Position numbers and translations under genes: made by a program. Below, in pieces: positions 24,936-33,565 of a stretch of DNA of 39,698 bases; within the stretch, counting starts at the first letter, position 1; the number at the start of each line of letters is the position of its first letter. The notes below the pieces were generated by a model. That model was not told the origin of the DNA, did not search any database, and saw only the letters and a program-made list of their open reading frames with translations. Source of the DNA: an uncultured Verrucomicrobiota bacterium (lineage in GTDB: Bacteria; Verrucomicrobiota; Kiritimatiellia; CAIQIC01; Lenti-01); contig CALMNW010000013.1 in assembly GCA_937872095.1 (NCBI GenBank), forward strand, positions 1 to 39,698, written 5' to 3'.

Positions 24936-26153
24936 CTATTTCTTTGCCGGGACGGGGGTCTTCGCGTATTCGATCGCGAAACCGGCATAGAACGCGGCGG
25001 CGCGGGTCAGGTGCTCGACGTCGATTTCCTCGTTCGGGAAATGGGCGAACTTCTCATGGCCCGGGCCGAAGCCGATGACGGGAATGCCGTACATGCCGCA
25101 GATGGACACGCCGTTGGTGCTGAACACCCAGTAGGACACGACCGGGTCTTCCGCGAGGGCCGCCTTGTAGCCGGCGACGGCGCTGGTGACCTGCGGGGTC
25201 GATTCCTCGATGTGCCAGGTGGGATAGTACTTCTTGGTGGGATACACCAGGCCCGTCCAGCTCGGGACGGAGTATTCCAGCACGCGGACTTCGGCGCCGG
25301 CCTTCTGCACGCTCGGCAGCGCCTTCAGCTCGGCCACGCTGGTCTCCTCGTTCTCGCCCGTCGTCAGGCGGCGGTCGAGGTGGATCGTGCAGCTGTCCGC
25401 CACCGCGCACAGGCTCGGCGAGGTCGAACGGATGTGGCTGATGGTGACCGTGCCCTTGCCCAGCGGCTTCGTCGGCGGCAGGCGTTCGTTGAGCTTTTCG
25501 ATGTCCTTGATGATGTCGGCCATCTTGTAGACGGCGTTCACGCCGCGCTCGGGGGCCGAGCCGTGGCAGGACACGCCCTTGGTCTCGATCTCGATTTCCA
25601 TGCGGCCGCGATGGCCGTGGTAGATCTGCAGGCTGGTCGGTTCGGTCGAGACGACGACTTCGGGGCGCAGCTTGCTTTCCTTGACGATGTACTGCCAGCA
25701 CAGGCCGTCGCAATCCTCTTCCTGGACGCTGGCGACCACCCAGATCGTCAGGTCCTTGGGCACCAGGCCCAGTTCCTTCAGCATGGCGATGCCGTAGACG
25801 GAGCTGGCGATGCCGCCCTTCTGGTCGGTGGTGCCGCGGCCGTAGACCTTGCCGTCCTTGATGACGGCGGGATAGGGCTTGACCTTGGTCCACAGGCTGA
25901 TGTCGCCGATGTCCACGGTGTCGCAGTGGCCGTCGAAGGCGATCACGCGCGGCCCGTTTCCGATGCGGCCGAGCAGGTTGCCCATGCCGTCGATGACGAC
26001 TTCGTCGTAGCCCAGCTTCTTCATCGCGGCGGCCATGAACTTGACCACGTCGCCCTCCTGGCTGCTCAGGGAGGGAATGCTCACGATGTCCTTCAGGAAA
26101 TTCGCGATCGCGCCTTCGCGCTTCTTGGCTTCCTCGTACAGTTTCGAACTCAT
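24936..26153 (-). CDS. M20-family metallohydrolase, YgeY-like
   Basis: This protein of 405 residues resembles YgeY, an M20 amidohydrolase/peptidase (ArgE/DapE/CPG2 superfamily). The metal ligands are visible: H76 and D78 in FDGHCDTVDIGD, D110 in GRGTTDQKGG, and E145/E146 in ASVQEEDCDG. A dimerisation-type lid domain follows (about 180-290; KGVSCHGSAPERGVNAVYKM). The end GFGPGHEKFAHFPNEEIDVEHL holds the last histidines. AAGGAG lies nine bases before the ATG. It is 21 bp downstream of the PLP gene, so they share a transcript that ends at the terminator at 24870. The scissile bond is unknown; in E. coli ygeY sits beside ygeX, a diaminopropionate ammonia-lyase. Confidence 0.85.
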   Translation of the reverse strand: MSSKLYEEAKKREGAIANFLKDIVSIPSLSSQEGDVVKFMAAAMKKLGYDEVVIDGMGNLLGRIGNGPRVIAFDGHCDTVDIGDISLWTKVKPYPAVIKDGKVYGRGTTDQKGGIASSVYGIAMLKELGLVPKDLTIWVVASVQEEDCDGLCWQYIVKESKLRPEVVVSTEPTSLQIYHGHRGRMEIEIETKGVSCHGSAPERGVNAVYKMADIIKDIEKLNERLPPTKPLGKGTVTISHIRSTSPSLCAVADSCTIHLDRRLTTGENEETSVAELKALPSVQKAGAEVRVLEYSVPSWTGLVYPTKKYYPTWHIEESTPQVTSAVAGYKAALAEDPVVSYWVFSTNGVSICGMYGIPVIGFGPGHEKFAHFPNEEIDVEHLTRAAAFYAGFAIEYAKTPVPAKK

Positions 26154-26174
26154 TTTCTTCTTCTCCTTGCTTGT

Positions 26175-27653
26175 TTACATGGCTTTCAGCACGCCGGTGG
26201 CGGCATTGAAGTCGTCGATCAGGCGGTCCCACTCGGCGACCTGGGCCGAATCGAAAAGGCCTTTCCAGAAATCCTCGTCCCACAGGGCGCGCAGCTCTTC
26301 GCTGTCCTTGCCCTGCTGCTCGACCCAGGTGAAATACTTGAAGTTGTGCAGCGCCTTCCGGTCGAAGTAGGTCAGCTCGCGGAAGGTGGTCGGATTGCAG
26401 CCCTCGAGGAAGCGGCCGTAATGGCGGGCGGCCAGATCGGCGTTGTAAGGACCGTGCTGCGCGGCCATCTCGACGACGCGCGACTCGTACAGATCCATCG
26501 AGTCGGTCAGCGGCAGGAAAATCACGTCGCGACCGTCCATGTCGTAGTAGCGCGCGGTCCAGATGGCGCTCACGAGGTTGCAGATGCCGGAGATGCCGGC
26601 GGCCGGCAGCTTGGCGAGCACGTCGTCGCGGACGCCCTGTTTTTTCAGGTAGTCGCGGCCGGCCTTTTCGTTGAAGAGCCGCAGCAGCTGCATGACCTGC
26701 TCGTCGTCCACCGCGCTGATGGCGTCCGTGTTGCGGACGTTGTGGACCCACGGAATGTGCTTGTCGCCGATGCCTTCGATGCGGTGCGCGCCGAAGCCGT
26801 ACTGGTAAAGCGTCGGGCACTGCGCGGCCTCGCTGGCCACCACGCGGAGAGCGGGATGTTTCGTGCGCAGGAAATCGCCCGCGGCGATCGTGCCGGCCGA
26901 ACCCGTCGCGCTGATATAGGCGGCCAGGCGGCTGTGATGGGTCTTGAAGTTGTTCTCGTAGATTTCCTGGATGACGCCGCCGGTCATGTTGTAGTGCCAG
27001 ATCGCGTTGCCGAATTCCTCGAATTGGTTGAAGATCACGATCTTGTCGCCGCGCTCGCGCCGGAGCTGCCAGCACATGTCGTAGATTTCCTTCACGTTCG
27101 ACTCGGTGCCCGGCGTGGCGATGATCTCGTCGGTCTTGATGCTCTTGAGCCATTGGAAGCGCTCCTGGCTCATGCCTTCCGGCAGGATGGCGATGGCCGG
27201 ACACCCCAGCAAGGCGCAGTCATAAGCGCCGCCGCGGCAATAGTTGCCGGTGGAGGGCCACACGGCCTTCTGCGTCGTCGGGTCGAAGTTGCCGCTCACC
27301 AGCCGCGGCACCAGGCAACCGTAGGCCGCGCCGACCTTGTGGGCGCCCGTCGGGAAGTAGCGGCCCATCAGGCCGACGATCCGGGCATCCACCCCCGTGA
27401 TCTCCTTCGGAAATTCCAGCCAGTTGCCTTCGCCGAAACCCCCGGTCTTGGGGTCGTTCTTCCACGTGATGCGGAACAGATTGAGCGGATCCACCGCCTG
27501 CAGATCGATCTTCTTGAGCTTTTCCTGGATTTTCGCCGGAACCAGCTTGGGATTCTTCTGCTGGGCGAAGGTCGGCAAAATGACCCCTTTTTCCTTGGCG
27601 CGCTGGACGGTCCGACGAAGGACGTTGTGATCGATCTTGGAAATGATTTTCAT
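26175..27653 (-). CDS. Fold-type II PLP-dependent lyase/synthase (threonine-synthase/TrpB-like)
   Basis: This protein of 492 residues is a fold-type II PLP enzyme. The PLP lysine is K106 in GRYFPTGAHKVGAAYG, which resembles the TrpB GAHK motif. A glycine-rich phosphate loop ISATGSAGTIAAGDF lies near 245-259. The long N- and C-terminal extensions (KDSEELRALWDEDFWKGLF near the end) are not those of typical threonine synthase or cysteine synthase. The ATG at 27653 is chosen because AAGGAG lies nine bases upstream; a TTG six codons earlier is less likely. It heads the PLP/M20 transcript. A diaminopropionate or other amino-acid lyase activity is inferred from the YgeX-YgeY pairing. Confidence 0.78.
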   Translation of the reverse strand: MKIISKIDHNVLRRTVQRAKEKGVILPTFAQQKNPKLVPAKIQEKLKKIDLQAVDPLNLFRITWKNDPKTGGFGEGNWLEFPKEITGVDARIVGLMGRYFPTGAHKVGAAYGCLVPRLVSGNFDPTTQKAVWPSTGNYCRGGAYDCALLGCPAIAILPEGMSQERFQWLKSIKTDEIIATPGTESNVKEIYDMCWQLRRERGDKIVIFNQFEEFGNAIWHYNMTGGVIQEIYENNFKTHHSRLAAYISATGSAGTIAAGDFLRTKHPALRVVASEAAQCPTLYQYGFGAHRIEGIGDKHIPWVHNVRNTDAISAVDDEQVMQLLRLFNEKAGRDYLKKQGVRDDVLAKLPAAGISGICNLVSAIWTARYYDMDGRDVIFLPLTDSMDLYESRVVEMAAQHGPYNADLAARHYGRFLEGCNPTTFRELTYFDRKALHNFKYFTWVEQQGKDSEELRALWDEDFWKGLFDSAQVAEWDRLIDDFNAATGVLKAM

Positions 27654-27761
27654 GCTTTCAGGCTCCTTCAATTAGGAATAGAGGGGGACGCAAACGCGGG
27701 AAAGTTTCGCCTTTGGGCCCCCTTTCCGTCAAATAAAATGGGATTCCCAGATAAAAGCGTT

Positions 27762-28646
27762 TTATCGGACCAGGAGAATCCCCAGCACGGCGACGCCGTA
27801 GAGCGCCACGTCGGCCATCAGCGGCAGATCCGTCAGCAAAATGTGCTCCGGTCGATCCCCCTGTTCCTGCCGATAGACCAAGTCCATGTAGCGGAACAGG
27901 CCGAACACGACGAACGGGATGGTCGCGCCGAGCCACGGCGTGCCGAATTTGGCAACGGTCTCGGGCCAAAGGGTATAGATCGAATAGCACACCAGCGACG
28001 CCGCGCCCGTCATGGCGATGAGCAGGTCCAGCAACCGCTCGTCGTAGCCGTCCAGCGCGGCCCGGGTCCCCATCCCGGCCAGATTCACCTTCTCGTGCCG
28101 CCGTTTGCACAGGCCCAGGAACAAAGCCAGCAACATCGCGCAAAGCAACAGCCACGGACTGATCTTGACGTGGATCACCACCGCCCCCGCCAGCGCCCGC
28201 AGCACGAACCCGAGCGCGATCACGATGACGTCCACCAGCGCGATGCGCTTCAGCCAAAGCGTATAGGCGATCTGCAACCCCAGATAGGTTCCCAGCACCG
28301 CCAGCAGTTCCGTGCCCAGCCGGCCCGCGCCACCCAGTCCCAGCGCCAGCAACGCCGCCGCCATTCCCCACGCCAGACCCGGGCCCGCCTCGCCCGACGC
28401 GATCGGCCGGCGGCATTTGATGGGATGCAAACGGTCCTGCGGCGCATCGCGCAAATCGTTGAGGATGTACACCGCGCTCGACGTCAGCGAAAACGCCAAC
28501 GCCGCCAGGCAGACTTTCCACAGCTCCCACGCGGCCAGATCCTGCTGCCGGTCTCCGAAGGCGAAGACGAAAGCCGCGAAGACGACGGCGTTCTTCGTCC
28601 ACTGCTTCACCCGCAGCAGGCGGGCCAGCGTGCGCAGAAACTTCAT
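27762..28646 (-). CDS. UbiA-family polyprenyl-phosphate transferase (decaprenyl-phosphate phosphoribosyltransferase-like)
   Basis: This 294-residue membrane protein belongs to the UbiA prenyltransferase superfamily. The motif N63-D64-x2-D67-x3-D71 in YILNDLRDAPQDRLHP binds Mg2+-diphosphate. The start FLRTLARLLRVKQWTKNAVVFAAFVFA and MDLVYRQEQGDRPEHILLTD near the end match decaprenyl-phosphate phosphoribosyltransferase (Rv3806c-type). That enzyme forms decaprenylphosphoryl-5-phosphoribose for arabinose donors. About nine transmembrane helices are expected. The ATG overlaps the stop of the DPM1-like gene by four bases, so the two are coupled. A role in polyprenyl-linked sugar donor synthesis for the envelope is likely. 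The exact phospho-sugar is uncertain. Confidence 0.85.
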   Translation of the reverse strand: MKFLRTLARLLRVKQWTKNAVVFAAFVFAFGDRQQDLAAWELWKVCLAALAFSLTSSAVYILNDLRDAPQDRLHPIKCRRPIASGEAGPGLAWGMAAALLALGLGGAGRLGTELLAVLGTYLGLQIAYTLWLKRIALVDVIVIALGFVLRALAGAVVIHVKISPWLLLCAMLLALFLGLCKRRHEKVNLAGMGTRAALDGYDERLLDLLIAMTGAASLVCYSIYTLWPETVAKFGTPWLGATIPFVVFGLFRYMDLVYRQEQGDRPEHILLTDLPLMADVALYGVAVLGILLVR

Positions 28647-29425
28647 CCCGCGGGCTCCGCCGCGGAGGGATTCGGCGCCGCCACGCTGTGCGGATGCACG
28701 CCGCGCGGATGGCGGCGGTATCCGCAGCGGGCCAGCAACTTCCAGACCATCCACAGCGCCTCGTTCACGATGCCGCCGCTCATCTTCGACTGCCCCTCGC
28801 GGCGTTCCTCGAACGTGATCGGCGATTCGACGATCTTGAAGCCCAGATGCCACGCCGTGTGCGTCATTTCGATCTGGAACGAATAGCCGCTGGAATGGAT
28901 GCCCTCCAAATCGATCGCCGCCAGCACTTCGCGGCGGAAGCACTTGAATCCGCCCGTCGGATCCGTGAACGGCATGCCCGTGATCAACCGCACGTAGAGC
29001 GCGGCGCCCGTGCTCAGGATCAGCCGGTTCAGGGGCCAGTTGATCACGCGGATCCCGCCGACATAGCGCGAACCCAGCACCAGATCCGCGTTCTGCGCCG
29101 CCGCGCGGAGCTGGGGCACCGCCTTCGGATCGTGCGAGAAATCGGCGTCCATCTCCATGATGAAGCGGTAATTCGGGCGTTCCAGCGCCCAGCGGAAGCC
29201 CGCGGCATAGGCGCGGCCCAACCCTTGCTTCTGCTCCCGATGCATCACGTGGATGCGCGGCTCGGTCGCGGCCAGCTGGTCGGCCAGCTGGCCGGTGCCG
29301 TCGGGGGAATTGTCGTCCACGAACAGGAGGTCCGCTTCGGGACAAGCCGCCAACACCGCTTTCGCGATGGCCTCCGCGTTCTCTTTTTCATTGTAGGTCG
29401 GAATGATGACCAGCGTGTCGCTCAT
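28643..29425 (-). CDS. Dolichol-phosphate mannosyltransferase-like glycosyltransferase (GT2)
   Basis: This 260-residue protein is a GT-A glycosyltransferase of family 2 in the DPM1/polyprenol-monophosphomannose-synthase class. It starts LVIIPTYNEKENAEAI, with FVDDNSPDGTG (DD at 37-38) and EMDADFSHDP (D93-A-D95) for nucleotide-sugar and metal binding. GMPFTDPTGGFKCFRREVL and VESPITFEERREGQSKMSGGI are also diagnostic. No C-terminal membrane helices follow, so it is the soluble type, using polyprenyl phosphate at the membrane surface. It is coupled to the UbiA-family gene by a 4-bp overlap. The donor sugar cannot be read from the sequence. Confidence 0.92.
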   Translation of the reverse strand: MSDTLVIIPTYNEKENAEAIAKAVLAACPEADLLFVDDNSPDGTGQLADQLAATEPRIHVMHREQKQGLGRAYAAGFRWALERPNYRFIMEMDADFSHDPKAVPQLRAAAQNADLVLGSRYVGGIRVINWPLNRLILSTGAALYVRLITGMPFTDPTGGFKCFRREVLAAIDLEGIHSSGYSFQIEMTHTAWHLGFKIVESPITFEERREGQSKMSGGIVNEALWMVWKLLARCGYRRHPRGVHPHSVAAPNPSAAEPAG

Positions 29426-29436
29426 GATGGACCATC

Positions 29437-31068
29437 TTACTCCGCCGCGCCCCGGCCGGACAATCCCAAATCCAAGGACAGTTCGGTCGTGCCGCCCCGC
29501 CGGCCCAGGGCCGCCCGCGCTTCGCCCAGCGGCGCGAAAGCGTCGATCCAGGCCTTGGCTGCGTTCAACTGTTCGCCCACGGCCGGATCTCCGCCGGTCG
29601 CCGACCAAACGATGGACCACGTGGCCAAGGCGCCCTTCGCCGCCTTGCCGCTCCGCGCCAAATCGATCCACGTCGAAACCGCGGCGGACCCGTCCAGCGC
29701 TGCGGCCCAGGCCGGCTCGTCCGGCGACGCCCCGGGCGCCGCTTGCGCCAGCTTCTGCAGCGCGCCGAGGTTGCTGGAGGCCAGCAGCCAGCCGTCCAGG
29801 ATCGCGTAGGCCGGACGATCCGCCAGCGCCAGTTCATCCACCCACTCGTCGCCGCCGGCGCTGGCCAGCACGTAGATCGTGGCGGGCGGCACGGAAACCG
29901 GCTGCAGAACGAACGCCGCCCGGTAGCGCGCGTTGCTCGCGTCCAGCACCCGTTGGATCGCGGCTTCCGCCGCGGCCGGATCGGGCGCCGGCGTCGCCAG
30001 CAGCAGCGTCGGCACGCGCACGCCCGCGCCCAGCAAGCGCATCACCCCGAACGTCAGCCGGCCGCCCAGATCGCCGTCCATGCCGATCACCGCCAGGCGG
30101 TCGGCCGTCGCCACGTCCAAAACCATCCGCAGCGCATGGCGCGCATGGCGCGACCCATCGAACCGGCTCCACGCGCGCAGGAGCGCCTCGCGGCTCACCG
30201 TCGCCGCCAGGCACGGTCCCTCGCCCAGCCGGCGCGCCAAGGGCCCGAGATCCACCGCGGAGGCCCGATCGTCCGGCACGATCTCCGCCCCCTTCGTCGT
30301 CGCCGACAGCGAAATCGCCTGGGCCAGCAGCGTCGGAATTTCCACGGCGATGCCGGCGGCATCGGGCGAAGCGAATTCGCTTTCATCGCGGATCCACAGC
30401 CGATCCGGCACGCTCCGGCCGTCTTCTTCCGCGAACCGCGCGAACGACGGTTCCCGCTCCAGCAGGCGCTGGCCGCGGCCGTCGCAGGCCGCCAGCGCCT
30501 CTTCGATGGCCAGCGGATCCACCGACAGGCAAGCCAGGAGCACGCCTTCGCCGAACGCGATCGCCAAATGCTGCCCCGGCTCCAGATCCCGGACGTCCAC
30601 CCGCCAGACCGACCGCCCGGGAAATTCTTTCATCCGCTCGAATCCCGGCACCCGGAACAGCGAAAGCTGCCAGCGCAACTTCTGGCTTTCGCCGCCGAGA
30701 TGGCTCACCGCCATCCACGCCGGCGCCCGGCCGATGCGCCCCGGCAAATAAGCCAGCGTTCCTTCCCGCCCCGCCAGTTTTTCGAACCAGATCCGCGATT
30801 CCTCGTCTTCCACGAGGGCCGCCGCGTCTTCGGTGCGGACGCCCATCGTCCGCATCAGCGCCAGCGCCAGCGGATTCGCCAAGAGGTCGTTCCAGCGCTC
30901 GGGCAGGCGCAGATGCCGGCCCACCAGCGTGGCCGACGCCGGAACGGGCCGATAGATCGCCAGCGGATCGTAGGGCACGTAGACCAGCCACCACGCCGCC
31001 GCCGCCAGCGAACCCGCCAGCAACGCGAGCGTCAGCCACCGTTTGGAACGAAGAAGGCGCGCGCCCAT
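29437..31068 (-). CDS. Membrane-anchored protein of unknown function (DUF3352-like)
   Basis: This 543-residue protein has a single N-terminal transmembrane anchor (RWLTLALLAGSLAAAAWWLVYV, about 10-32) and a long extracytoplasmic part. The pattern VPASATLVGRHLRLPERWNDLLANP and later LLLATPAPDPAAAEAAIQRVL and YAILDGWLLASSNLGALQKLA resemble DUF3352-type proteins, whose function is unknown. Its start lies 3 bp after the DUF1844 stop, and 11 bp separate it from the glycosyltransferase, so the four genes from 31380 to 27762 look like one operon. A role in envelope assembly with the glycosyltransferases is suggested by position only. Confidence 0.65.
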   Translation of the reverse strand: MGARLLRSKRWLTLALLAGSLAAAAWWLVYVPYDPLAIYRPVPASATLVGRHLRLPERWNDLLANPLALALMRTMGVRTEDAAALVEDEESRIWFEKLAGREGTLAYLPGRIGRAPAWMAVSHLGGESQKLRWQLSLFRVPGFERMKEFPGRSVWRVDVRDLEPGQHLAIAFGEGVLLACLSVDPLAIEEALAACDGRGQRLLEREPSFARFAEEDGRSVPDRLWIRDESEFASPDAAGIAVEIPTLLAQAISLSATTKGAEIVPDDRASAVDLGPLARRLGEGPCLAATVSREALLRAWSRFDGSRHARHALRMVLDVATADRLAVIGMDGDLGGRLTFGVMRLLGAGVRVPTLLLATPAPDPAAAEAAIQRVLDASNARYRAAFVLQPVSVPPATIYVLASAGGDEWVDELALADRPAYAILDGWLLASSNLGALQKLAQAAPGASPDEPAWAAALDGSAAVSTWIDLARSGKAAKGALATWSIVWSATGGDPAVGEQLNAAKAWIDAFAPLGEARAALGRRGGTTELSLDLGLSGRGAAE

Positions 31069-31071
31069 GAA

Positions 31072-31380
31072 TCAGCCGGCCTGTTCCGGTTTTTTCTCGG
31101 AGGCGGCTTCGGCCGGCTTTTCGTTCAGCGTCTCGACGTAGTTCAGCTTCAGTTCGGCCAGCACGCCCTTCAGCAGCTTGGCTTCGGCGTCGGACAAATT
31201 GCCCTTCGTCTTGGCTTCCAGCATGTCCAGCATGTCGATCGTGGATTGCGCCGCCGGCAGGTTCTTCTCGATCTTGTTCGTCACGGGGCTCAGCGTCTTG
31301 CCCAGATGCTGCATCGTGGCCGCGGCCAACGAAATCACCAGGCCTTGGAACATCGCGCCGTTCTGTTTTTCGTCGCTCAT
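31072..31380 (-). CDS. DUF1844 domain protein
   Basis: This small protein of 102 residues carries a DUF1844 domain: MFQGLVISLAAATMQHLGK, then AAQSTIDMLDMLEAKTKGNLSDAEAKLLKGVLAELKLNYVE. The family is widespread in Planctomycetes, Acidobacteria and relatives and has no known function. A helical bundle is expected, and no signal peptide is present. AAAGGAG lies seven bases before the ATG at 31380; an in-frame start nine codons upstream has no such site. It heads the operon with the DUF3352-like, glycosyltransferase and UbiA-family genes. Confidence 0.85.
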   Translation of the reverse strand: MSDEKQNGAMFQGLVISLAAATMQHLGKTLSPVTNKIEKNLPAAQSTIDMLDMLEAKTKGNLSDAEAKLLKGVLAELKLNYVETLNEKPAEAASEKKPEQAG

Positions 31381-31458
31381 TTTCGGACTCCTTTGAAAAG
31401 CCTCCATGTCTTACCCGAAGCCCCGTCCCCGTTCAATCCGTTTCCGCGCCAACGCAAA

Positions 31459-31480
31459 GGGCCGGGCACAAGCCCGGCCC
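31459..31480 (-). terminator. Hairpin after the KTSC gene
   Basis: A 9-bp perfect stem, GGGCCGGGC with GCCCGGCCC, and a four-base loop follow the KTSC stop by 26 bp on the minus strand. Only TTT follows it, so termination strength is uncertain. Confidence 0.6.
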
Positions 31481-31505
31481 CAAGCGTTCTTTCGCGGGAG
31501 GCGAG

Positions 31506-32540
31506 TTACTCCGCCGCCACGGCCGCTTCCACGGCTTCCACCGCGGCGGACTCGTCGGTCAGCGCGTCCTCGGCCATCTCGGGCGCCGGCGGCGGATCGA
31601 TCACGCGCACGTCGGTTTGCGGCGCATGGTTGCGCCGATACCACTTCCAATACTTCCGGATCACCACGCTGTCCGGCGGCAGGCTCTTGAACGCGCCTTG
31701 GATCTTGAAGCGATACATCATGTCCAGCTTCTCGGGCGCGGCCACCATTTGGTCGTAGAGGTCCCGCGGAACGTCCCGATAGGTCAGTTCCTGCCCATCC
31801 AGCAGACGCAGATACAGGATCTGGGTGGCCGGCGCATAGCGGATGAGCGTGATCATGGAGGATTGGCCGATGATCCGGGCGTTGGCCTCTTCTTCCTTCG
31901 CCGCCTGGGCCGCCGCTTCCTCCGGGCTGATGGTCTCGACCGCTTCTTCCGGCATCTCTTCCGCCGCCGCTTCTTCGACAGGCGGCGGCTGAAGGGCCGC
32001 ATCGAGTTCGGCCTGCAAGCGGGCCGTTTCTTCGGCCATCTTGGCTTTCAGTTTTTCGATGGTCCCTTCCAGCTTGGCCTGTTGCTTGGCAGCGGCCTCT
32101 TGGACGTCCTTGGTTTCCTGCGCGGCCGTCTCGGCTTCCGCCTGGGCGGCGGCCAGCGCTTCGTCTTTCGCCGCCAGATCCTTGGCGGCGGCTTCCGCGG
32201 CGGCCGTTTGATCCTGCACTTTCTGCGACAGGGCCGCGACCTCCGCCTTGGCGTTCGACGCCTCGGTCTGCGAAGCGGTCAAAGCGTCCTGCGCGGTCGT
32301 CAGATCCCGCTGCGTCCCCTGGATGGCCTCTTGCACTTGCTGGACGACGTCCGGCAACGCCGCATCCGCGGCCAATTCCTGGACGTTTGCCGTGGCGGCC
32401 ACCTGCTGCAGGGCATCCTGCAATCCCGCCGCGCGGGCCGACTGTTTCTGCCCCAAAAATCCAAGCACCCCCGCGCCGATGGCCAGAACCACCACCAAAA
32501 CCCATGCCACGATGCCGACGATGCTGACCTTGGACGCCAT
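31506..32540 (-). CDS. Membrane-anchored coiled-coil protein with KTSC domain
   Basis: The 344-residue protein has a transmembrane segment (IVGIVAWVLVVVLAIGAGVLGFLG, about 7-30). A long alanine/glutamine-rich coiled coil follows (about 35-185), then an acidic linker (186-222). A KTSC domain lies at about 227-285 (SSMITLIRYAPATQILYLRL, YRDVPRDLYDQMV). KTSC resembles the lysyl-tRNA synthetase C-terminal fold and is thought to bind nucleic acid, but its role is unproven. The acidic tail is low-complexity. GGAGG lies five bases before the ATG at 32540; a start 16 codons upstream lacks this. The membrane-coil-KTSC order is unusual. Confidence 0.75.
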   Translation of the reverse strand: MASKVSIVGIVAWVLVVVLAIGAGVLGFLGQKQSARAAGLQDALQQVAATANVQELAADAALPDVVQQVQEAIQGTQRDLTTAQDALTASQTEASNAKAEVAALSQKVQDQTAAAEAAAKDLAAKDEALAAAQAEAETAAQETKDVQEAAAKQQAKLEGTIEKLKAKMAEETARLQAELDAALQPPPVEEAAAEEMPEEAVETISPEEAAAQAAKEEEANARIIGQSSMITLIRYAPATQILYLRLLDGQELTYRDVPRDLYDQMVAAPEKLDMMYRFKIQGAFKSLPPDSVVIRKYWKWYRRNHAPQTDVRVIDPPPAPEMAEDALTDESAAVEAVEAAVAAE

Positions 32541-32627
32541 AGGAACCTCCTTGATGTTGAGCGATATCTGCGCGGAATTGGACCGCATGCCGCCCCTATT
32601 GTCAAGAATTGTCGGCCGGAGGCGGCC

Positions 32628-33510
<883 letters not shown>

Positions 33511-33512
33511 GT

Positions 33513-33534
33513 AATATTGAAATACAATATTGTA
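33513..33534. other. Dyad at the comM/element junction, candidate attachment site
   Basis: AATATTG (33513-33519) is repeated in inverted form CAATATT (33525-33531), and the two-fold symmetric TACAATATTGTA lies at 33523-33534. The dyad starts 2-3 bp inside the element, next to the GCCCGGCGGG of comM. Large serine recombinases bind imperfect dyads around a two-base crossover, so this may be the attL arm. The crossover bases themselves cannot be fixed without the other end. Confidence 0.6.
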
Positions 33535-33565
33535 TTTTTCCCGTCCTTTTGGGATGATTGGCTGT

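Noticed and set aside
24807-28886. 1359-codon plus-strand open frame
   Set aside because: It is antisense to the M20, PLP and UbiA-family genes, which have clear catalytic motifs. It is rich in Ala/Asp/His/Gln/Arg with no domain.
27762-29345. 527-codon minus frame that seems to fuse the glycosyltransferase and UbiA-family genes
   Set aside because: The first 232 codons are an out-of-frame reading of the glycosyltransferase. The two genes are separate and overlap by four bases.
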